From Streptomyces noursei (GTDB lineage Bacteria; Actinomycetota; Actinomycetes; Streptomycetales; Streptomycetaceae), in the NCBI RefSeq assembly GCF_016917755.1, contig NZ_CP070326.1:2852001-2916000 (forward strand): DNA of 64,000 nt. Direction: 5' to 3'. Below, piece by piece: positions 24,997-34,411 of this stretch; positions within the stretch are counted from its first letter, which is position 1; every line of letters starts with the position of its first letter. The position numbers and the translations under genes were made by a program. The notes under the pieces were generated by a model, which saw only the letters and a program-made list of their open reading frames with translations, was not told where the DNA came from and searched no databases.

Positions 24997-26781
24997 GTGC
25001 ACCCACGCATCGAGGACTACGCACTCATCGGCGATCTGCAGACCGCCGCACTCGTCGGCCGGGACGGCTCCATCGACTGGCTCTGCCTGCCGCGCTTCGA
25101 CTCCCCCGCCTGCTTCGCCGCCCTCGTCGGCGACAAGCACAACGGCCACTGGACGCTCGCGCCCCGGTCCGGCGAGGCCCGCGCCGAGCGCAGCTACCGC
25201 GGGGACTCGCTGATCCTCGACACCGTGTGGGAGACCCCCGAGGGCAGCGTCCGGGTCACCGACTTCATGCCGCAGCGCGACCGCATGCCCGACGTCGTAC
25301 GGGTCGTGGAGGGGCTGCGCGGCCGGGTGGAGATGCGCGGGGTGCTGCGGCTGCGGTTCGACTACGGGCTGGTGGTGCCGTGGGTGCGCGCCACCGAGGG
25401 CTCCCGGGTGGCGATCGCCGGCCCGGACTCGGTGTGGCTGCGCACCCCGTCCCAGGGCACCACCTACGGCAAGGACTTCAGCACCCGCTCGGACTTCACG
25501 CTCGCCGCCGGCGAGCGCACCGCGTTCGTGCTGACCTGGCACCCCTCGCACGAGCCCCGGCCCGTCCAGATCGACCCGTTCCAGGCGTTGGCGGACACCA
25601 CCGAGGACTGGCACGCCTGGTCCGCGCGGTGCCGCTACGACGGCCCGTACCGCGCCGCGGTGATCCGCTCCCTGATCACCCTCAAGGCGCTCACCTACGC
25701 GCCCACCGGCGGGATCGTGGCGGCCCCCACCACCTCGCTGCCCGAGGAACCCGGCGGGGTGCGCAACTGGGACTACCGCTACTGCTGGCTGCGCGACGCC
25801 AGCCTGACGCTGAACTCGCTGCTCGCCGCCGGGTACCACGACGAGGCCGGGGCCTGGCGGGACTGGCTGCTGCGCGCGGTGGCCGGCGCCCCCGAGGACC
25901 TCCAGATCATGTACGGGCTGGCCGGGGAGCGGCGACTGCCGGAGTTCGAGGTGCCCTGGCTGTCCGGGTACGAGGGCTCGTTGCCGGTGCGGATCGGCAA
26001 CGCCGCCGTCGAACAGCGGCAGCTCGACGTCTACGGCGAGGTGATCGACTCGTTCCACCTCGCGCACACCGCGGGGATGCCCACCGAGCCGCACACCTGG
26101 AGCATCCAACGGACGCTGATGGACTACCTGGAGTCCACCTGGCGCGACCCCGACGACGGCATCTGGGAGATCCGCGGCCCCCAGCGGCACTTCGTGCACT
26201 CCAAGGTGATGGCCTGGGTCGCGGCCGACCGCGCGGTACGGGCGGTGGAGCAGTTCCCGCGGCTCGGCGGGAACACCGACCGCTGGCGGGCGATGCGCGA
26301 GGAGGTGCACCGGGAGGTCTGCGCCCGCGGCTACGACGCGGAGCGGGGCACCTTCACCCAGTCCTACGGCTCGCCCGAACTGGACGCCGCGACGCTGCTC
26401 ATCCCGCGGGTCGGCTTCCTTCCGGGCGACGACCCGCGGGTGGTCTCCACCGTCGAAACGGTCCGCCGCGAGCTGTCGCACGGCAGCCTGGTACGCCGTT
26501 ACAGCACCGAGGGACAGTCGGTGGACGGGCTGCCGGGCGGCGAGGGCACGTTCCTGGTCTGCTCGTTCTGGCTGGCGGACGCGCTGCTGCTGACCGGGCG
26601 CCGGCGGGAGGCCCGGGAGCTGTTCGAGCGGCTGCTGGCGCTGCGGAACGACGTGGGGCTGCTGGCGGAGGAGTACGACCCGGTCGCCGGGCGCCAGTTG
26701 GGCAACTTCCCGCAGGCGTTCAGCCACATCGGACTGGTGGGGACCGCCTTCGCGTTGCGCGGCGGGCCGGGGGCAGACTAG
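24997..26781 (+). CDS. Glycoside hydrolase family 15 protein
   Basis: A 594-residue enzyme of the actinobacterial GH15 type, similar to mycobacterial trehalase and glucoamylase-like proteins. The N-terminal beta domain opens IEDYALIGDLQTAALVGRDG and SIDWLCLPRFDSPA. The (alpha/alpha)6 barrel starts near residue 210 and contains RNWDYRYCWLRDAS and LLAEEYDPVAGRQLGNFPQAFSHIGL, which carries the general-base Glu. There is no signal peptide, so it is cytoplasmic. The GTG at 24997 is the start; the earlier open frame overlaps SURF1. Only 4 bases separate it from the next SDR gene. Trehalose or an alpha-glucan is the likely substrate. Confidence 0.9.
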   Translation: MHPRIEDYALIGDLQTAALVGRDGSIDWLCLPRFDSPACFAALVGDKHNGHWTLAPRSGEARAERSYRGDSLILDTVWETPEGSVRVTDFMPQRDRMPDVVRVVEGLRGRVEMRGVLRLRFDYGLVVPWVRATEGSRVAIAGPDSVWLRTPSQGTTYGKDFSTRSDFTLAAGERTAFVLTWHPSHEPRPVQIDPFQALADTTEDWHAWSARCRYDGPYRAAVIRSLITLKALTYAPTGGIVAAPTTSLPEEPGGVRNWDYRYCWLRDASLTLNSLLAAGYHDEAGAWRDWLLRAVAGAPEDLQIMYGLAGERRLPEFEVPWLSGYEGSLPVRIGNAAVEQRQLDVYGEVIDSFHLAHTAGMPTEPHTWSIQRTLMDYLESTWRDPDDGIWEIRGPQRHFVHSKVMAWVAADRAVRAVEQFPRLGGNTDRWRAMREEVHREVCARGYDAERGTFTQSYGSPELDAATLLIPRVGFLPGDDPRVVSTVETVRRELSHGSLVRRYSTEGQSVDGLPGGEGTFLVCSFWLADALLLTGRRREARELFERLLALRNDVGLLAEEYDPVAGRQLGNFPQAFSHIGLVGTAFALRGGPGAD

Positions 26782-26785
26782 GGCC

Positions 26786-27541
26786 ATGGATCTTGGACTC
26801 ACCGACCGGACGTATCTCGTCACCGGCGCCACCCGGGGCCTGGGCTTCGCCACCGCCCGCGAACTGGTCGCCGACGGCGCCAATGTGGTGCTCACCGGGC
26901 GCTCCGAGGAGGCCGCGACAAAGGCTGCCGCGTCCCTGGGCGAGCGGGCCCTGGGGCTCGCCGCCGACAACTCCGACCCGCAGGCCCCGGCCCGCCTGGT
27001 GGCGGCCGCCCGGGAGCGCTTCGGCCGCTTCGACGGCGCCCTGATCAGCGTGGGCGGCCCGCCGCCCGGCACCGCAGCCGACAACACCGACGAGCAGTGG
27101 CAGACCGCCTTCGAGACGGTCTTCCTCGGTGCGGTGCGGTTCGCCCGGACCGCCGCCGCCGAGCTGGGCGAGGGCGGCGTCATCGGCTTCGTCCTCTCCG
27201 GCTCCGTCTACGAGCCGATCGGCGGGCTCACCATCTCCAACGGCCTCCGCCCGGGCCTCGCCGGCTTCGCCAAGTCCCTGGCCGACGAGGTGGGGCCGCG
27301 CGGCATCCGCGTCGTCGGCGTCCTGCCCGGCCGGATCGCCACCGACCGGATGACCCAGCTCGACGCGCTCTCCGGCGACCCCGAGGGCTCCCGCGCCCGC
27401 AACTCCGCCACCATCCCGCTCCGCCGCTACGGCGACCCCGCGGAATTCGGCCGCACCGCCGCCTTCCTGCTGTCCCCCGCCGCGTCCTACGTGACCGGCG
27501 TGATGGTCCCGGTGGACGGCGGCGCCCGACGCGGCTTCTGA
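26786..27541 (+). CDS. SDR family oxidoreductase with altered active site
   Basis: A 251-residue SDR with an intact Rossmann motif (TGATRGLG at 13-20) and C-terminal VPVDGGARRGF. The catalytic YxxxK is not present: where Y and K are expected, 13 residues after the catalytic Ser, the sequence has S151 and R155 (ISNGLRPGLAG). NAG is replaced by SVGGPPPG. A subfamily with these changes exists in other bacteria, so it is not a sequencing accident. It may use a different mechanism or bind a nucleotide without classical dehydrogenase activity. It is co-transcribed with the GH15 gene. Confidence 0.87.
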   Translation: MDLGLTDRTYLVTGATRGLGFATARELVADGANVVLTGRSEEAATKAAASLGERALGLAADNSDPQAPARLVAAARERFGRFDGALISVGGPPPGTAADNTDEQWQTAFETVFLGAVRFARTAAAELGEGGVIGFVLSGSVYEPIGGLTISNGLRPGLAGFAKSLADEVGPRGIRVVGVLPGRIATDRMTQLDALSGDPEGSRARNSATIPLRRYGDPAEFGRTAAFLLSPAASYVTGVMVPVDGGARRGF

Positions 27542-27573
27542 GAGCGGGGCAGACCGGGCGGCTTCCGGGGCCG

Positions 27574-27658
27574 TAGGTCGTGTCGGCAAAGTCCCGCCTG
27601 CCGGGCGGTGTTCGGCCCGCCCTGCGGGCGAACGGCCGGACCTGGCGGACACGACCTA
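27574..27658. mobile_element. MITE-like 85-bp inverted-repeat element
   Basis: The ends TAGGTCGTGTC and GACACGACCTA are perfect 11-bp inverted repeats, and similarity continues inward imperfectly for about 25 bases. Reading GGTCGTGTC as the terminus leaves a TA on both sides, the target duplication of IS630/Tc1-type elements. It has no coding capacity. It lies between convergent genes, and its right end contains the TAG stop of the downstream gene. It could also work as a bidirectional terminator. Confidence 0.6.
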
Positions 27659-28261
27659 GCTGACCCGCTCCGCCCGATGGCGCACCGCGCGCAGCCGGAC
27701 CTCCGTCGGCAGCGCGTCCAGGCCGGTCGCGGTGCGGGCGTGCGCCACCGCCCCGTCGGCCAGCCGCAGCACCACGGTCCCGGGGTCGGCGTGCGGGGCG
27801 AGCACCAGCAGGGCGCGCACCTGCGGTGCCGTCGGGCGGCCGGTCAGCACGACGGCCGCCCGGTCCACGCCGTCCACCGCCACCGCCTCGGCCGCCAGGA
27901 CCGCCTCCAGTGCCGGCCCGCGCACCGTCGCGCCCTCCCCGTCGCCGCTGTCGACCAGGACCGTGCCCAGTCGGCGCAGCCGGAGCTGCGCCAACAGCCA
28001 CCACAGCAGCAACAGCACCAGCACGGCCAGCCCGGCGATGGCCGTCGGCCACCACCAGCCCCGGTCCGTGAACCGGGTGCGGTCCGCCGCGGGGAGCAGC
28101 ACGCCGTCCGGGCGCGTCCAGGGCCAGCCGGACGGCAGGTCGAGGTGCCGGCGGGCGGGCAGGTCGAGGCCGCCCATCAGGACCAACCCGCCGGTGCCGA
28201 GCAGGAGGAGGCCGACCAGCCCGAGCAGCACCCGGTTGACGGTCGCGCGGGCGGTGCGCAC
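27656..28261 (-). CDS. amaP: AmaP-like alkaline-shock membrane anchor protein
   Basis: A 201-residue membrane protein with helices at about 9-32 and 70-92 and a cytoplasmic C-terminal domain (residues about 95-200) of the AmaP type. In staphylococci AmaP anchors Asp23 to the membrane. It is the last gene of a five-gene Asp23 operon and starts 7 bases after the DUF6286 gene. Its stop codon lies in the terminal repeat of the adjacent MITE-like element, so the natural C-terminus may have been slightly longer or shorter. Confidence 0.8.
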   Translation of the reverse strand: MRTARATVNRVLLGLVGLLLLGTGGLVLMGGLDLPARRHLDLPSGWPWTRPDGVLLPAADRTRFTDRGWWWPTAIAGLAVLVLLLLWWLLAQLRLRRLGTVLVDSGDGEGATVRGPALEAVLAAEAVAVDGVDRAAVVLTGRPTAPQVRALLVLAPHADPGTVVLRLADGAVAHARTATGLDALPTEVRLRAVRHRAERVS

Positions 28262-28268
28262 GGCGCGC

Positions 28269-28934
28269 TCACCTCCTCTTCGGGCGCCGGACGTCGACGG
28301 TCAGCCGCAGCCGACGCGCCAGCCCCAGCTCCCGCAGGCCGTCGCCCAGCACCGTGCCGAGGTCGCCGCGGACCACGTCGAGCGCGCGGAAGTGCGCCAC
28401 GGCCCGCGCCCGGGCCCGCCGCCGGCCGACGGTCATCCGCACGGACTGCACACCGGAGACCTCCATGGCCCGGTCGCGCAGCACCAGCCCGGCGGCCGAC
28501 CGGTCGAGCCCGGCCCGGACGCCGGGCGCGGTGCGCCGCATCGGCAGCACCGCCCGCAGCCCCGGGGTGACGGCCAGCACCAGCAGCCAGATCCCCAGGG
28601 CCGTCGCGGTCGCCGCGGCGCCCAGCACCCAGGGGTCGTCGAGGTGCCGGACGGCCAGTTCGTGGGCCAGCCACCGGCGCCAGGCCATCGCGGTGCGACC
28701 GGCCCGCACCGCGGCCACGTCGTAGAGCAGCAGGCCCGCGGCGCCCAGCAGGACCAGCGCGACCAGTCCGGCGGGCGCCCGGCGGGCCGACCAGAAGCGC
28801 CCGGCGGGTGCACCGGAGTCCGGGCCGGGTTCCGCGGGGTCCGGCAGCGGCGACGGCAACCCGCCGGCGGCGCCGGGCCGCCCGCCCGTCCCCGCGCCGG
28901 CCCCGGCCTCCTCCGCGCTCCCCGGCCCGCTCAT
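28269..28934 (-). CDS. DUF6286 membrane protein of the Asp23 operon
   Basis: A 221-residue protein. The ATG at 28934 overlaps the preceding asp23-like stop by 4 bases. The first 50 residues are a Gly/Ala/Pro-rich linker, then two hydrophobic helices (APAGLVALVLLGAAGLLLYDV and about 80 residues later GIWLLVLAVTPGLRAV), then a cytoplasmic domain ending in RLTVDVRRPKRR. It resembles the AmaP gene next to it in topology and in its C-terminal beta-rich domain. Function is inferred from the operon only. Confidence 0.75.
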   Translation of the reverse strand: MSGPGSAEEAGAGAGTGGRPGAAGGLPSPLPDPAEPGPDSGAPAGRFWSARRAPAGLVALVLLGAAGLLLYDVAAVRAGRTAMAWRRWLAHELAVRHLDDPWVLGAAATATALGIWLLVLAVTPGLRAVLPMRRTAPGVRAGLDRSAAGLVLRDRAMEVSGVQSVRMTVGRRRARARAVAHFRALDVVRGDLGTVLGDGLRELGLARRLRLTVDVRRPKRR

Positions 28935-29317
28935 CGCACCCGCTCCCGGTCCGTCAGCAGCGGTGAGTTCAGCCGCTCGACCTGAACCGCCACCTCGACG
29001 ACCGTCATGCCCGCCAACGCCCTTACGCGGTCGGTCACATGACGGCGCACCAGGCCGCACCGGGCGCCGATGGGGGCGGGGTAGGGCAGCTCCACGGCGA
29101 TCCGCAGCCGGGCCTCGCCGAACGGCGGGTGGACGTCGCGGTGGGCCACTGTCACCGTCGCGTGGGCGTCGCCGGGGGCGCCGGGGGCCGCCTCGCGCAG
29201 CGCCTCACGGGCCGCCCGCGCGGCGATCTTGGCGACCACCCGGTCGGCGACCCTGGTGGCGCCGCGCTCACCGGCCGGTACGTCGGCCCCGGCGGAGGGC
29301 GGGGACACCGTCGCCAT
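28931..29317 (-). CDS. Asp23/Gls24 family envelope stress protein (copy 2)
   Basis: A 128-residue protein with the Asp23 core: TRVADRVVAKIAARAAREAL, then ARLRIAVELPYPAPI and DRVRALAGMTVVEVAVQVERL. These small alpha/beta proteins assemble at the membrane with AmaP in Gram-positive bacteria and are induced by envelope or alkaline stress. Seven bases separate it from the DUF2273 gene upstream. It is the more diverged of the two copies here. Confidence 0.82.
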   Translation of the reverse strand: MATVSPPSAGADVPAGERGATRVADRVVAKIAARAAREALREAAPGAPGDAHATVTVAHRDVHPPFGEARLRIAVELPYPAPIGARCGLVRRHVTDRVRALAGMTVVEVAVQVERLNSPLLTDRERVR

Positions 29318-29323
29318 CCGGGG

Positions 29324-29521
29324 TCACCGCCGCCGGTCGTCGCGGTCGCCGGTGCGGGTGCGGAAGAAGTCCCCGACCTCCAGGTCCCCCTCCAGGAACC
29401 TGCCGGCCACGAACCCGACGGCGCCCAGCGCCGCCACCAGGATGAAGGCCCCGAACCCGCCGAAGTACCCGGCGAAGCCCAGCGCCATCCCGGCCACGAG
29501 GCCGATCACGGCCATGCTCAT
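29324..29521 (-). CDS. DUF2273-like small membrane protein
   Basis: A 65-residue protein with two hydrophobic helices (MSMAVIGLVAGMALGFAGYF and GAFILVAALGAVGFVAGRFL) and a charged C-terminus (GDFFRTRTGDRDDRRR). The family is found almost only beside Asp23 genes. Its ATG has GGAG just upstream. A structural or anchoring role is inferred. Confidence 0.8.
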   Translation of the reverse strand: MSMAVIGLVAGMALGFAGYFGGFGAFILVAALGAVGFVAGRFLEGDLEVGDFFRTRTGDRDDRRR

Positions 29522-29557
29522 CGTGCGCTCCTTCGCTACCGCTCCGGTCGGGCCCGG

Positions 29558-30019
29558 TCACTGGAGCCGCGGCCCCGCCTCCCCGGTCCCGTCGTCCCCG
29601 TCGTCCTCGTCGGGCAGCTTCACGTCGCTCACCGCGATGTTGACCTCGACGACCTCCAGGCCCGTCATCCGCTCCACGGCGGAGATCACGTTCTCCCGGA
29701 CGGCCCGGGCCACCTCCGCGATGGCCACCCCGTAATCGACCACGATCTCCAGGTCCAGCGCGGTCTGCACCTCGCCGACCTCGGCCTTCACCCCGCGGGC
29801 CGAGCGCCCGCCGCCGGGCACCCGGTCGCGCACCGCGCCGAGCGTGCGGGCGAACCCGCTGCCCAGCGCGTGGACGCCGAGCACATCGCGGGCGGCGAGT
29901 CCGGCGATCTTCTCCACGACGCCGTCGGCGATGGTGGTGCGGCCGCGCGTGCCGGGGTCGCCACCGCCCCGCTTCACCGGCGGCTTCGTCGCGTCCGCGC
30001 CCTGCTGGCTCTCGGTCAT
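29558..30019 (-). CDS. Asp23/Gls24 family envelope stress protein (copy 1)
   Basis: A 153-residue Asp23 protein and first gene of the five-gene operon. The core runs from TTIADGVVEKIAGLAARDVLG through LDLEIVVDYGVAIAEVARAV and VISAVERMTGLEVVEVNIAVSDVKL. The N-terminal 25 residues and the acidic C-terminus (DEDDGDDG) are disordered. GGGAGG lies upstream of the ATG at 30019. The 334-base divergent region upstream is described with the tandem repeat entry; I see no convincing sigma-factor consensus there. Confidence 0.87.
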   Translation of the reverse strand: MTESQQGADATKPPVKRGGGDPGTRGRTTIADGVVEKIAGLAARDVLGVHALGSGFARTLGAVRDRVPGGGRSARGVKAEVGEVQTALDLEIVVDYGVAIAEVARAVRENVISAVERMTGLEVVEVNIAVSDVKLPDEDDGDDGTGEAGPRLQ

Positions 30020-30250
30020 CGCCGTGCCTCCCTTCTGCGCCGCATCCCGGACGTGCCGCCTGACGGGTCACGGCCGCGCCTCGCCGTGCGCACCCCGCGC
30101 CACACCCGCGGTGCGCTGCGACGCGCACGCGGGGCGCGACGACCACCAGGAGATATGCACCTTTCACACGGTTCGTTCCCTGCCCACAGTAGGGGCGGAC
30201 GACGGGGTGCGCTCCGGGGACGGGGCAGCGGAGTGCCGTGTCCTGCCGGG

Positions 30251-30319
30251 GCGAACGGACTGCCGGGGGCGAACGGACTGCCGAAGCGGACGGACTGCCG
30301 GAGCGGACGGGCTGCGGCA
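30251..30319. repeat. Four tandem copies of a 17-18-bp unit
   Basis: GCGAACGGACTGCCGGGG, GCGAACGGACTGCCGAA, GCGGACGGACTGCCGGA and GCGGACGGGCTGCGGCA lie head to tail in the divergent region 30020-30353, 34 bases before the start of the next gene. The rest of that 334-base region shows no gene or clear promoter. Confidence 0.8.
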
Positions 30320-30353
30320 CGCTGGGGAAGTGATCCGGGAAAGGGGTGACGCG

Positions 30354-31106
30354 GTGGCCGGGAACGCGTGGGCACGCACCGTGCGGGAACAGCTCGGCAT
30401 CGGCCGGGTGCTGCCGCTCGGCGGCCCGGCGGACGGGGCGTGGATCACCGAACGCGCGGCCCGCGCGGCGCTCCTGCGGGCCCCCGGCACCCCGCCCGGC
30501 GTGCGCCTGGCCGATCTGCGGCTCTCCCTCGCCGCCCCCGACGACGCCCCGGCACCGGCCGTGCAGAGGCCGCCCAGCGCCCTACCGCCGGGCCCGCTGC
30601 GCATCGCGGCGGACTTCACCGCACCGTCCGGCCGCCCCCTGCCGGCGCTCGCCACACGGTTGCGGACGGCGCTGCTGACCACGGCCGAGGACGGCTTGGG
30701 ACTGCGGGTGAGCGCGGTGGACCTCCGGGTCACCGACCTGCTCGACGGCACGGACGGGGGTCGGAACGGCCCCCTGGAAGGCCCCCGGAACGGCCCCCGT
30801 GACGGCGAGGCGCCCGGGGGCGAGGACACGGCGCGGGAGGGTGCGGGCCCGGGCGGTGACGAGCGGGAACCGGCGGACCTCGCCGCCCGGGTGCTCGCCG
30901 TTCCCGGGGTGGCCCGGCTCGCCCCGGCTCTGGCCGGGTGCTCCCGCCCGGTGACCCGCACCGGCGGCCATGTCCTGATTCAGCTGACGACCGCCGCCGG
31001 CCACCGCCCGCTGGACGTGGCCCGCGCGGTCCGCCGGGCGGTCACCGGTCCGCCGCCGGCGCCGGAGTCGGCGGCGGTGCTGGTCACCGCGGTGGCGAGC
31101 GACTGA
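30354..31106 (+). CDS. Streptomyces protein of the so-called P10 family, Asp23-associated
   Basis: A 250-residue protein of the type often labelled nucleopolyhedrovirus P10 family in Streptomyces, a name with no functional meaning here. The N-terminus VREQLGIGRVLPLGGPADGAWITERAAR is the conserved block. A second and third region (LRTALLTTAEDGLGLRVSAVDLRVTDLL and ARVLAVPGVARL) look like Asp23 strand-helix units, separated by a Gly/Glu-rich linker. I infer an Asp23-like fold acting with the divergent operon. The GTG at 30354 has AAGGGG 8 bases upstream; the GTG at 30330 is possible. Confidence 0.72.
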   Translation: MAGNAWARTVREQLGIGRVLPLGGPADGAWITERAARAALLRAPGTPPGVRLADLRLSLAAPDDAPAPAVQRPPSALPPGPLRIAADFTAPSGRPLPALATRLRTALLTTAEDGLGLRVSAVDLRVTDLLDGTDGGRNGPLEGPRNGPRDGEAPGGEDTAREGAGPGGDEREPADLAARVLAVPGVARLAPALAGCSRPVTRTGGHVLIQLTTAAGHRPLDVARAVRRAVTGPPPAPESAAVLVTAVASD

Positions 31107-31136
31107 CGGCCGGTGACCGCGGGGCGGTGCGGGTGA

Positions 31137-31916
31137 TCAGTCCCCGACGCCGGCCAGGTCCCGCAGCCGCCGCGCCTGGGCAGCACGCTCGGCACGGCGC
31201 TGCTCCTCGTAGGTGCGGTCCATGGCACCGGCCAGCAGGGCCTTGGTCTCGATGACGGCGTCCCGGGGCGCGGCGGTGAGCGCGGCGGCCAGGTCGGCCA
31301 CCGCGGCGTCGAGTTCGGCGCCAGGCACGACGAGGTTGGCCAGGCCGATCCGCTCGGCCTCCGCGGCATGCACGAAGCGCCCGGTGGCGCAGATCTCCAG
31401 CGCCCGGGCGTAGCCGACCAGGCCGACCAGGGGGTGCGTGCCGGTCAGGTCCGGGACCAGGCCCAGGCTGGTCTCGCGCATGGCGAACTGGGCGTCCTCG
31501 GCGACGACCCGCAGGTCGCAGGCGAGGGCGAGCTGGAAGCCCGCACCGATGGCATGGCCCTGGACTGCGGCGATGGACACCAGGTCGTTCCGCCGCCACC
31601 AGGTGAACGCTTCCTGGTACTCGGCGATCGTGGCGTCCAGCGCCTCGTCGGAACCGCGTGCCAGATCGAGGAACGACGGCTCGCCGTCGAACCCTTCGGG
31701 CGTGAACGCCTGCCGGTCCAGTCCCGCGGAGAACGACTTGCCCTCACCGCGGAGCACCACGATCCGTACGTTTCCCGGCAGCAACGAGCCCGCCTCGGCC
31801 AGCGCCCGCCACATGGCAGGGCTCTGCGCATTGCGCTTGGCCGCGTTGGCGAGGGTCACCGTGGCGATCGCGTCGTCCACGGTGAGCCGCACACCGTGCT
31901 TGTCGAGCAGAGTCAT
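31137..31916 (-). CDS. Enoyl-CoA hydratase/isomerase family protein
   Basis: A 259-residue crotonase. Oxyanion-hole motifs are SFSAGLDRQAF (about residues 61-71) and GHAIGAGFQLALACDLRV (about 120-137). The second catalytic Glu position of classical hydratases falls in RETSLGLVPDLTG, and the following Asp suggests an isomerase or hydratase with an altered acid. It is monocistronic and convergent with the P10-type gene, with only a weak hairpin between. The pathway cannot be fixed from context. Confidence 0.88.
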   Translation of the reverse strand: MTLLDKHGVRLTVDDAIATVTLANAAKRNAQSPAMWRALAEAGSLLPGNVRIVVLRGEGKSFSAGLDRQAFTPEGFDGEPSFLDLARGSDEALDATIAEYQEAFTWWRRNDLVSIAAVQGHAIGAGFQLALACDLRVVAEDAQFAMRETSLGLVPDLTGTHPLVGLVGYARALEICATGRFVHAAEAERIGLANLVVPGAELDAAVADLAAALTAAPRDAVIETKALLAGAMDRTYEEQRRAERAAQARRLRDLAGVGD

Positions 31917-32029
31917 GAGGGCGCCTCCGAGTCAGCCACCGCACCTGCGTGCGTAAGTGACTGAACGGTAACCTCCCGGCCGACTCCTCGGACGGCCGGG
32001 GGGCACCACTGCACCCGGAGCCGCGGGCC

Positions 32030-32251
32030 TCAGACTGAGGCGGCCTTCTTGCCCCTCGTGGCTCCGCCGCGGCCGCGCAGGACCACGCCGGATTCCGTGA
32101 GCATCCGGTGCACGAATCCATAGGAGCGGCCGGTTTCCTCGGCCAGCGCCCGGATGCTCGCTCCGGAGTCGTACTTCTTCTTCAGGTCTGCCGCGAGCTT
32201 CTCGCGCGCGGCGCCGGTCACCCGGCTGCCCTTCTTCAGAGTCTCGGCCAC
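32030..32251 (-). CDS. Small helix-turn-helix protein
   Basis: A 73-residue basic protein almost invariant in Streptomyces. The centre is a helix-turn-helix (LKKKYDSGASIRALAEETGR followed by SYGFVHRMLTESG) like the Hin/resolvase C-terminal fold, and the ends are Lys/Arg-rich (RGRGGATRGKKAASV). I use the GTG at 32251 with GAGGAGG upstream; the longer open frame adds unrelated sequence. It may be a nucleoid or transcription factor. Its targets are unknown. Confidence 0.85.
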   Translation of the reverse strand: MAETLKKGSRVTGAAREKLAADLKKKYDSGASIRALAEETGRSYGFVHRMLTESGVVLRGRGGATRGKKAASV

Positions 32252-32533
32252 CCGTGCCTCCTCGTGGGAAGTGCGCTCTGGACTCTCATGATCACCCCTC
32301 CTCGGCTTCCTGGCCACCCATTCCGCTAGGTCCGTAGGACATCCTTTGCCGTCCCCCGGGCGCCCGGCGCGGTCGGAATTCGTTCTTCCGCACGCCCCGC
32401 CGCGCCCACGCGCGCCCCGATACGCGAGAAATGCCAGGTCAGGTGGTGTGCCACCGAAAAGGCGACGGCCGGGCCCACAGGGCCCGGCCGCAAGCCGCAG
32501 GCTCGCCGGTGTACGAGCCGTTCTCACTCAGAT

Positions 32534-32578
32534 GATGGATCACCCATGGGCCGAATGATCCAGCGAGCGTGATCCATC
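32534..32578. promoter_or_regulatory. 10-bp inverted repeat downstream of the ABC-F gene
   Basis: GATGGATCAC and GTGATCCATC are spaced by 25 bases, 24 bases past the ABC-F stop. It is either a terminator with a large loop or an operator upstream of the HTH gene. Confidence 0.45.
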
Positions 32579-32601
32579 CGGCGGCACCGGTACGGCGGTG
32601 A

Positions 32602-34200
<1,599 letters not shown>

Positions 34201-34263
34201 GGAAAAACTCCAGGGCAGGAAGACGGCGGGTTGGACGGACGGTCCGAGAGCGGTCTACGCCGT

Positions 34264-34290
34264 CTAATGAACCCAAAGGAGAACTGCCAT
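34264..34290 (-). promoter_or_regulatory. Eight-codon leader ORF of the ABC-F gene
   Basis: ATG at 34290 encodes MAVLLWVH and stops 64 bases before the ABC-F start. TAGACT, a -10-like hexamer, ends 6 bases before the ATG, so the mRNA may begin at it without a leader. The micro-ORF's stop region runs into a GACGGCG/CGCCGTC stem-loop before the ABC-F Shine-Dalgarno. Confidence 0.4.
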
Positions 34291-34411
34291 GCAGGCAGTC
34301 TAACGGGCCGGTGCAAGTCGTTTTCCGGCGTTGTCGGTCCCCGCTGCGAGACTGTGAGCCAGGACACAGGAGTCCGGGCGGTGGGGTGCCGTCCGGCGCG
34401 CGAGAGGCACG

